Positions 56,558-64,000 of a stretch of DNA of 64,000 bases are shown in pieces. The stretch is from Aporrectodea caliginosa (Eukaryota > Annelida > Clitellata > Crassiclitellata > Lumbricidae), in assembly GCA_020284085.1 (NCBI GenBank), contig JACEVL010000156.1, forward strand, positions 843,501 through 907,500, read 5' to 3'. Position numbers and translations under genes: made by a program. Under the pieces are notes generated by a model. The model saw nothing but the letters and a program-made list of their open reading frames with translations, was not told the origin of the DNA and did no database searches. Within the stretch, counting starts at the first letter, position 1. Every line of letters starts with the position of its first letter.

Positions 56558-58167
56558 TATCAATAGAATTTTATATGGCCCCCTTCGAGATTCCTACTCG
56601 AAGGCGCTAACGACCCAGTCCAAGCGGAAAAAAGTAGAAATGTGCCCCTGGTGACAACGCTGTCGCCAGATTTGTAGGTTGTGATTTTTTTCAAAATTAT
56701 ACCAAAGCTGAGTAAGTTTTTTCGATGCTATATATAAACCTGGAGTAGGCCTACTGTATCATGCTACAGGCAGGTGCCCTGTCCAGGCTGTCCTCACGTG
56801 TCTTTCATATTCTTATATTTCTTCTTCTTGTTTTGCGCTACCATTGTTTGGTGAAAAAAAGATTGATACTGGAATTAAAAGTCATGGTGATGACAATATT
56901 TTCGGCCTCTTAATTCTTTCATCTGCCGATACATTGGCAAGAAAAAGAAAGCGTTAAAAGTAATGACAGGTAAGTTTAAATATTAGACATTTCGTCCGCT
57001 CTGAAGACTCTAGAATAGAAAAGAATCGACTAGAATAAATGGAACAAAATCGAATAAATTAGCATAATTACCGAATGTAATAGGATGGAACAGAATTAAA
57101 TATCATAGCAGATATAGTGGAATTGAATAGAACTATAATAGACCTACATTAAAAATATAATGGGATCAAGTTATAAAGAAAACAACGGAATAGAATAGGA
57201 ACTGTCAATCAAAGATGAACATAAGCAACAGGATGACAGTTCAGGATGACAATGCATGGGAAGACAAATGCGTTACGCCTTTACAATTACAAACGAGCAT
57301 AAAACATGTCTATATAGAGCAGTTCAAAGGTCATGGTTTCGTGAATTTGAACCGGGTCAAAGGTTGACGGTTGATGGGTGACCTTTGCGACCTGCCTTTA
57401 GAGATATCCAGCGACTCAGTTGGCTTTCGTGTATCCCATTTTTGGACCTGCAGAGGATGTGAACCCGGCGTTGGAATAAGCAGCTGGCGACGACCAGGTG
57501 TATGGAGGGGGATTCGTGGAAGGTGGATTCGGCTGGAATGCTTGAGGTGGAATATTTGAACCTTGTTGGTAGAATGGTTGGTATGAGGGTTGGTCATATG
57601 GCTGTCTCGGTGGATTGAACCTCGGTTGATCCGGTCCACTTGACGGATGGTCTCCAGTCCTCTGAAATTAACAGGCTAGCGGTTGTAATTTCGAACAACA
57701 GTTCCCGACACATAACGAATGAATCATGGGAGCAGCTATTGCACGAACGAATTAAATGAATATGGCAAATGGATGTAACGTTATCAAAACGCTTATGAAT
57801 TAAAGGGGATTTAGGCATCTGTGCGTATCTGAAAATAAATGCATTTTAAGGGCCTCTCGAAGACTGTAAATATGGCTGACTAGGGATCGAAACCCGTGGG
57901 TCATTATTATTTTGATATGAAGAGTATGTAGGCCTAACGCAAGTTGAGGGAAAGGGTGAGCGAGGGAGAGAAGCAGTGCGGCAGCGGAGGGGTACAGTAA
58001 AGATATATGGACAGAGTGAAAAATGAGGTCGGGAGAGGAAAGAAGGGAGAGAGAGTGAGTTAGAAGGAGCAGTGCCTGTGTTGCAAGAAAGACTGTTACA
58101 AATGGATTGGCTAATTCTGAGAATACGCGGAGGGAAGGATTTAAGTGTTTCTTGCATTCTCTAATGC
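56000..58167. repeat. Segmental duplication, copy A
   Basis: Collinear and in the same orientation with 61733-64000 (landmarks TTCTGGTAGCGTTCATGACT, AGATCATGCGACAGTGAATG, GCGATCCAGGCTTATG and GGTCATGGTTTCGTGAATTT). It includes the last exon of a membrane-protein gene and a shared LINE 3' end. Confidence 0.92.
56515..56640 (-). mobile_element. LINE 3' end (shared by both duplication copies)
   Basis: The minus strand reads GCGCCTTCGAGTAGGAATCT, then GGGGGCCATATAAAATTC and an ATTG tail (ATTGATTGATTG). The homologous insertion is at 62230-62400, so it predates the duplication. Confidence 0.75.
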
Positions 58168-60303
58168 CTTTAGTCACACCTGTCGTGTAATGTAACTGCA
58201 ATAATTCCGTTTGTGACAAGATAGTTCGAAGCGGCACTCAAATGGGAGTTGTCTCACGGGCCAGCACATCAAGAAGGTTACATGTGATGTTCTGTTGCAT
58301 CGCAATGTTGTGGCAATTCATTGGTTTGCAAAACTCAGACTATCCATAGCCAAACAGGAGCATCGGAGACTTTGACCTCTGAAGAGGTCGTGTCCGGATT
58401 ATGGATCGTTGTGACTCCCTGACACAAGGTGATGTAAGAGACACTGTCAAGTTTAAAGGTCAACACTAAAGGAAAATGGCGATGAAACGCTGTGTGAAGA
58501 AACTAATGGCCGTGATATCGAGGCCACTTTACGCTGCTGTTGCTCAAGCAACATGGGGTGCCTCAAGCTACTGTGATACTCCAAAGCTATTGGGATACTC
58601 CAAGCAACTTGCATGGGGTACTCCAAGCAACTGGGATACCCCAAGCACCTGCCCAATTATTGTGATGGGCAATCCGGGTCTGGGTCTGACTCTTACAATC
58701 TACAGTTGCTGCACTGCAACCTGGCTATGCTCACCGGCTGCTGCTGCTGCTGTTTGTTCTTCTTCATCTCATATCGAGCCGACGGAATGATGAAGCAGAG
58801 TCCCATCAGGAGAGTCATTCCACCGAAGCCGAACAATGCCATCGACACTGGTGTACTAAACTCATATGACCTGTAAGACAAAATAAACAGAACTTCTTAA
58901 TCAGAAACTCATTTCAGGTTATGAGCTAAATGATGTTGTGAAATCGTATAAGGGGACATCGGATTCTGGCCTGGAACGGACAAAACAACGGAATTGATTT
59001 GATATAACGCTGGTGAATAAGCTGGTCTCCCTGACGCGGCTTTTGTGTCGCGCTGAGAAATTTTCGAAAATTTTCATTACATTACATTACATCTCTATAG
59101 ATATATGTAGCTTTTCTTCGAGAAATGCTCCTCGCAGGCGGCTAAACCCAGCGTCTGAACGATCGGTTTCAGACTGACTGCTGCATCAGTTTTGACCCAA
59201 AAGTATACGCTCCAAAGATGTCCAGCAAATCCAGACCTACAGACAATTCGTGTCTTTTAGCAAGACAGTATATGGAATAGGAAATGCTAAGAATTTCAAT
59301 GCATGGTGATCCTAAGCGAGAAAAGAAATAACTCTTCTACTATTTAAACCGACCGTCGTGTGTCTGAATGTTGGAAAGTATATTAATCGTTAACATGGCT
59401 CCCATATTAAAACAACATTAACGGACGACTCAACAGGTCTGTTTTGCACATTTCGTAAGTTGCCATGTTAGATGAGCAGAACAAGGTCTTCGATCCGAAG
59501 CTTCCTTCATCTTAAGTAAGAAAGTAAGTAAGTATATACCAGTTGTATTAATTGGCAACTGCTATAGCGCTAGTGAATATTCAGCCAGACCTCTCCCTCG
59601 CTTCCTTATCTTCCCATCGACACTGTATGATCGATATGCTCAGCTTATACCGTAGCTAAATTCTATGTGGGCCGCAGGTAATCAGGTATCTAATCCTATG
59701 GCATTGTTTGTTGTACTATGATGAGATAGTTGATACAGTTCGTTCCAGTGGCCTCTGGTGGTGGTGGTGGGGGTGGTGGTGGCGGCGGCGGCGGCGGCGG
59801 CGGTGGCGGCAGCAGTAGTAGTAGTCTCAGTAGTCGTAGTAGTAGCAAGAGTAGTAGCAGTCGCAGTAGGCGATGTATTGGTAGAAGTAGTTCTAGTATA
59901 TATATACTAACAGCATAAATAACCAGAATTATTGCCGAAAATTGTCAGTATTCGACCGACAGAAATCTGAAATAAAGGCAAGAGAATTGCCAGTTGAATA
60001 CAAAGTGTCTGTTACCCTCCGATGGCTCCTGTTACGAAGAGTGCACCGCAGATGAGCAGGACGAAGGAGGCAACCAGGAGGAACGCTCCGAGGGCCACGT
60101 AGCCCTTACCTTTGATGCGCCTGCGACCGTGATGGACAACAACGGTCGTCCCTGAGGCTACACCGTAAGGATGTGGCCCTGACCCTTGCTGTATGACGTC
60201 TGTCTGGCAGAAATGTGTGTGGTCAGAGAAGTGGTCGCCATGGCTGCTGATCATCCTCGAATGGTAGAAGATGTCGTCTGACCCAACCAATAGTTTCGTG
60301 AAC
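57416..60303 (-). CDS. Two-helix membrane protein with Pro/Tyr-rich tail and PPPY motif
   Basis: Three exons join in phase on the minus strand: 60303-60016, 58870-58735 and 57661-57416 (stop 57416-57418), 222 codons seen. The first gives a His/Ser-rich stretch (MISSHGDHFSDHTHFCQTD), a basic RRRIKGKG, then helix 1 (YVALGAFLLVASFVLLICGA). The second has helix 2 (MALFGFGGMTLLMGLCFII), a basic MKKNK and a Gln run. The last is a Pro/Tyr/Gln-rich tail with NPPPYT and C-terminus MGYTKAN. PPxY motifs bind WW domains such as those of Nedd4 ligases. No in-frame ATG opens exon 60303, so translation starts at Met in MISSHG or in an upstream exon. No named family recognised. Confidence 0.75.
58540..58660. 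repeat. Short minisatellite (CCAAGCAACT family)
   Basis: GGGATACTCCAAGCAACT and variants (GCTCAAGCAACATGGGG, CTCCAAGCTATTGGGATAC) recur five or six times in an intron of the PPPY-tail gene. Confidence 0.75.
59008..59075 (+). repeat. Dispersed repeat, copy 2
   Basis: GGTGAATAAGCTGGTCTCCC, then GACGCGGCTTTTGTG and GCGCTGAGAAATTTTCGAA, as at 43983-44050. Followed by ATTACATTACATTACAT. Confidence 0.75.
59514..59575 (-). mobile_element. LINE tail remnant (TTAC)
   Basis: AAGTAAGAAAGTAAGTAAGT followed by TATACCAGTTG and AATTGGCAACTG is like the minus-strand tails at 18108 and 18232. Confidence 0.45.
59755..59880 (+). repeat. GGT/GGC and AGT trinucleotide repeats
   Basis: About 70 bp of GGTGGTGGCGGC-type repeat followed by AGTAGTAGT repeats, in an intron of the minus-strand gene. 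Confidence 0.92.
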
Positions 60304-61732
60304 CTGATGAGTAACAGAAGAAAGAAATATCAATATCGTAATTGTAATCGTAATTTCGAGATTTCTATTGCGCCTAAAGAAAGCGAAGTCTCCGATTAAA
60401 GCTTCTAGAGAGGCGCAGAGTCAGAAGAAAAATCGATAGCGAAAGTTAGGTTATAGGTTCTATCCCAGGTCGAGATCCTAGGTCAGTCAAGTAACATCGG
60501 GTATCGTCCGATTTGATAAGATAGAATGACTATTATTATGATGAGTTCTTTGCCCGAGGCCAGGTCCATTGGCTTTTATGCCATCCGGGGATGAGATGAG
60601 TGTTCGGTTTCCTATTGCCTTCTGCACAGACAATTATGGGTGAGCAACTTTTCCGAGGTTGCTACGCAGTGTGGGATGAGGTAGGCCTAAATCAAATATG
60701 TAAAATTGTAAGATCTAAGAAGATACCGTGCCATCAAACTTGGTGTGTGCGTGGGCCCGCCTCTAAGTTACGTGACTCTTTTTCTAGTTTACTGTGCACT
60801 TTTTTGTTACCTGATGTAATAGTTTAGCTGTAAAATGGCATTTAACATCATAGAGGACCGAGCATAGAAAGCGCTTCTTTTAGACACTTAAAAATGCTCT
60901 ATTTTAAGTGTTCTGATATAGGCCTACATACCATGCCTTGAAACTCAGGAAGTGTGAAAGGTAAACTCTGAGAACTACAGAATGCGATCCAGCGAGAATG
61001 CGCTCATCAAAAATAAGGCGTCTTCTGAGTTAGCAGAGCCTAACGTTACCGTTCGTAGTCGAATTGATCTATCATCCTTTCTGGCGATTAGACAAAATGT
61101 GTTTGAGATCATGCGACAGTGAATGTGCTTTGACACCAGCCAGGACGTGTCTACTGAGGTTGTAGTAACAACGTTAGTTAGTGCGATAAACAGACAATTA
61201 CTTGTAAGGGATAATTAAGCAATTAAGAGACTAGGTCTAAGTAAGTAAATAGATAAGACCAATTGCACTCACCTTGAAGTTCTTTCTAAAATAAAATAAA
61301 GTAATGAATGTTATCACGTCTAGGCTCAGGCAAGATATGAATATGCTTCGTAGGACTGATTAAAGCTTAAAATTCTGGACACTGTAGAGCAAATCTCTCA
61401 CGAATATAATATATCTCCTATTTATAGGTTTGTCCTGTTCGTCTTGTGAGTAAGTTCTGGGCCACGGCCACAAACGCGTCTCTTCCGGGAATTTCCAGAG
61501 CGAGGTATTACCGACGGGGTTTAAAAATAGATCTGCCAGGTGGAAGTAGTTACTATCGATGTGGTGAGAAGAAAGGGGACCACAGGATGTTACTAAGAAT
61601 TATTAATTACCACGCACTCGATTATTCTAATAAAGGTTTGCTGTATGTAGGGCTATATATGTAGGCCTATGCATGAAGGGATTGATTTAAATACTATGTT
61701 TCATATTTAATTATATGTATATGTATATGTAC
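60304..61732. other. Flank or first intron of the PPPY-tail gene
   Basis: A LINE-like 3' end lies at 60335-60425 (minus: CTCTGCGCCTCTCTAGAAGC, then TAGGCGCAATAGAAATCTCG). At 61273-61285 on the minus strand, 13 bp are framed by TTTTATTTTAG and GTGAGTGCAA, a possible 5' microexon or exon end. Otherwise nothing recognised. Confidence 0.35.
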
Positions 61733-62229
61733 TTATTAATGTACCTTTCCGCGACTTAAATAATTCTGGTAGCGTTCATGACTTCCTTGCATCTAAAGTC
61801 TGGAAACTACAGAATAGTCAGATGGCTGTATAATCTTTCTAGCCATCAGACTAAACTGTGCTTTAGCCTAGATCATGCGACAGTGAATGTGCTTTAATGC
61901 CAAAGCTAACAGTCTACCATTTACAAATATTCCATGACAGCAGATGATACATACAGTAGTCAGATAACAGGTATTGGTCAAATTAAATTTGTTAACTAAC
62001 AAGGAAACACATAAGCATCTAGTAGGCCTAATGATAATTCAGGCTGTTATTATAGTCCGATATTTGAATTCGTACCTAATTTAAATTTCGCTATCGCTTA
62101 GCCTAATCTCTCAGCTACTGCGATCCAGGCTTATGCAATTCACGACTCGTAACCACGACTATATTTTGAATTGGTACTGCATTTTGTGCATGTACATCAA
62201 AGACTTTTGTTAACGAGAAGAACGCGATT

Positions 62230-62400
62230 TCCCAACAATCCAATCAATGAATAAATCAGTCAATCATTCAATCAAACAAACATTCAGTCAATCAATCAAT
62301 CAATCAACAGAATTTTATATTTTATATAGCCCCCTTCGAGATTCCTACTCGGAGGCGATAACGACCCAGGCCAAGCGGGAAAAAACAGAAATGTAACACG
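62230..62400 (-). mobile_element. LINE 3' end in duplication copy B
   Basis: Counterpart of 56515-56640, with CTCCGAGTAGGAATCTCGAA and an ATTGATTGATTG tail on the minus strand. Confidence 0.75.
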
Positions 62401-62921
62401 GGTGGCAAAGCTGTGGTCAGATTGTTAGGTTGTGTTTTATCAAAAAATTATGCCAAAAGCTGATTGAGTTTTTACGATGCTATAAACCTGGAGTAGGCAA
62501 ACTGTATGATGCTTCAGGCAGGTGCTCTGTCCTGACGTATTTTTCATATTCTTATGTGTCTTGTTATTGTTTTGTGCTACCAGTGGTTGGTGAAATAAAG
62601 ATTGATATTGGAATTAAAAGGCAAGGTGATGACAATATTTCGGCTTCTTAATGCTTTCATCTGTCGATTCAGAGACAGGACAAAGAAAGTTTTGAAAGTT
62701 ATGGCAGGTAAAATTAAATGCTAGTGTGTCCACATACATTTAGACTGCTATTAAAACACATATCCCTGGATAACCTTCTTTCCGACTTATATCCCAACCT
62801 GAAGTTTGGTTATCGATTTTAAAGGTCGTTTGTAGATGTCTTGTGAATAATATTGCAAGATTAGAAATAGAATAGCATGGAAGCAAATTACCTAGACTAC
62901 AATGGTATAGGATAGGAACTG

Positions 62922-62927
62922 TTTATT
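62922..62927 (-). terminator. Polyadenylation signal AATAAA
   Basis: TTTATT on the plus strand, about 240 bp downstream of the stop of the copy-B gene. The corresponding position in copy A has lost the hexamer. Confidence 0.55.
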
Positions 62928-63169
62928 ATACATAAACATGTAACATGTATACATATGAAAATAGGTTGCAGGAAGACAGTTGAGGATGACAATGCATGAG
63001 AAGACACATTAGTTACGCCTTTACAATAACAATTACAATCATGAAGACCAATGAAACGAACAGAAACATGGCAATATATAGAGCAGTTCAAAGGTCATAG
63101 TTTCGTGAATTTGAACCGGGTCAAAGGTTGACGTTGATCGGTGACCTTCGCGACCAGCCTTTAGAGATG

Positions 63170-63526
63170 TCAAAGGACCCAGTTGGCTTTCGTGTATCCC
63201 ATTTCGGGATCTGCAGAGGATGTGAAACGGGCTTTGGGATAAGGAACTGGCTCCCTGGTGTATGGAGGGGGATCCGTGGAAGGTGGAATCGGCTGGAATG
63301 GTTGAGGTGGAAACGCGAAACCTTCTTGGTATGATGGATTCGGCTGGAGATATTGAGGTGGAATGGCGGAACCTAGTGGGTATGACGGATTGGGTTTGAA
63401 CGGTTGAAGTCGAATAGCTGAATCTTGTTGGTATGATGGCTGGTATGAGGATTGGTAATAATATTGTTGTGTTGGTGGATTTAGCATCGGTTGATCCGCT
63501 CCAGTTAACGCCTGGTCTCCAGTCCT
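63170..63526 (-). CDS. Paralogous PPPY-tail membrane protein gene, last exon
   Basis: Acceptor TTTCAG precedes AGGACTGGAGACC at 63526 exactly as in copy A, and the frame runs to a stop at 63170-63172. The exon gives 118 codons against 81 in copy A. The shared frame is RTGD at the start, then STDPPPYT and MGYTKAN near the end; here a base change turns the stop after KAN into WVL before a new stop. Extra length comes from two additional copies of a unit like NPSYPLGSAIPPQYLQP. The membrane-spanning exons must lie beyond 64000. The tail is predicted cytoplasmic and WW-domain binding, as in copy A. Confidence 0.72.
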   Translation of the reverse strand, partial: RTGDQALTGADQPMLNPPTQQYYYQSSYQPSYQQDSAIRLQPFKPNPSYPLGSAIPPQYLQPNPSYQEGFAFPPQPFQPIPPSTDPPPYTREPVPYPKARFTSSADPEMGYTKANWVL

Positions 63527-64000
63527 CTGAAATGAAAAGGTTAGCGACTGCAATTTCGATCGTGATACACAACGAATGAATCATGGGTGAAGTTATTAAA
63601 CGAATGAATTCAGGGAATATGGAAAATTGATGTAACGTAGCGAAGCGCTAATGAATAAACGGAGTTTTAGGCATCTGTGCCTTTTAAGAGCCTCTCAGAG
63701 GCTGTAAACATGGCCGACTTGGGCTTGAAACCTGTGGGTCATATGATACCAAGAGAATGTAACGCAAGTTGAGAAGAAGAGAGAAGGAGAGAGAGAAGCA
63801 GTGCGACAGCATAGGGGTACAGGGAAGATAATGGGACAGAGTGAAAGCTAAAAATGAGGGAGAGAGGGAGAGAGGGGGAAAATTAGTTAGAAGGAACAGT
63901 ATGTATGTAGACGGGAAGACTGTTCCAAATGGATTTGCAACGCACTGTCAGAGGGTACATGGAGAGAAGGATTTCAGTGCTTCTTATATTCTCTATTGCC

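Larger units (their letters stand above)
61733..64000. repeat. Segmental duplication, copy B (runs off the window)
   Basis: Direct copy of 56000-58167, diverged by many substitutions and small indels. The alignment is still in register at the window end (position 64000 corresponds to about 58167). Confidence 0.92.

Overview
The window is animal nuclear DNA: split genes with GT-AG introns, AT-rich intergenic sequence and a very dense, nested population of transposable elements. The elements (CR1/L2-like LINEs, tRNA-derived SINEs, piggyBac, many short hAT-type elements with 8-bp target duplications, a Ty3/gypsy LTR element) and the constant recurrence of the palindrome GTAGGCCTAC suggest a marine invertebrate, probably a deuterostome such as an echinoderm or hemichordate. 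That placement is inference; no species marker was seen.

Region by region. 1-3 kb: AT microsatellite, a LINE tail and two inverted tRNA-derived SINEs. 3.03-9.45 kb: a composite block bounded by a perfect 31-bp inverted repeat, holding 216-bp tandem repeats, a GTGACTGTAATGAG-like motif family and a nested, apparently intact 3.4-kb piggyBac element (TTAA duplications, terminal repeats, 786-codon transposase with a repeated Arg/Gly-rich N-terminus). 9.6-14.7 kb: LINE remains broken by several insertions, including hAT-type elements at 10190-10658 and 11529-13078 and a 404-bp element at 13370-13773 nested inside another insert. 14.9-22.0 kb: the complete coding part of IST1 (ESCRT-III regulator), 10 coding exons, 448 codons. 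22.6-31 kb: a SINE, LINE fragments and unassigned sequence. 31.1-44.5 kb: hAT-type elements at 31109-31667, 39734-41213 and 42965-44529, plus an internally deleted piggyBac relative (33266-35060) whose C-terminal Cys/His segment is now six 84-85-bp tandem units.

45.6-48.2 kb: the first two coding exons of a divergent RGK-like small GTPase gene; the rest of its G domain was not found. 48.3-49.7 kb: a TATGY satellite interrupted by two LINE 3' ends, then ATT and GTT runs. 51.8-55.9 kb: two copies of the 3' half of one Ty3/gypsy element head to head, both going from RNase H straight to the polypurine tract and LTR with no integrase, one copy carrying a solo LTR with a 5-bp duplication. 56.0-64.0 kb: a direct segmental duplication carrying a minus-strand gene for a small two-helix membrane protein with a Pro/Tyr-rich tail and a PPPY motif. 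Three exons of one copy and the last exon of a second copy are inside the window.

The host genes with solid support are IST1, the RGK-like GTPase and the two PPPY-tail genes. They do not form a pathway. IST1 acts in ESCRT-III membrane scission and PPxY tails commonly bind Nedd4-type ligases that feed ESCRT sorting, but their linkage here may be chance.
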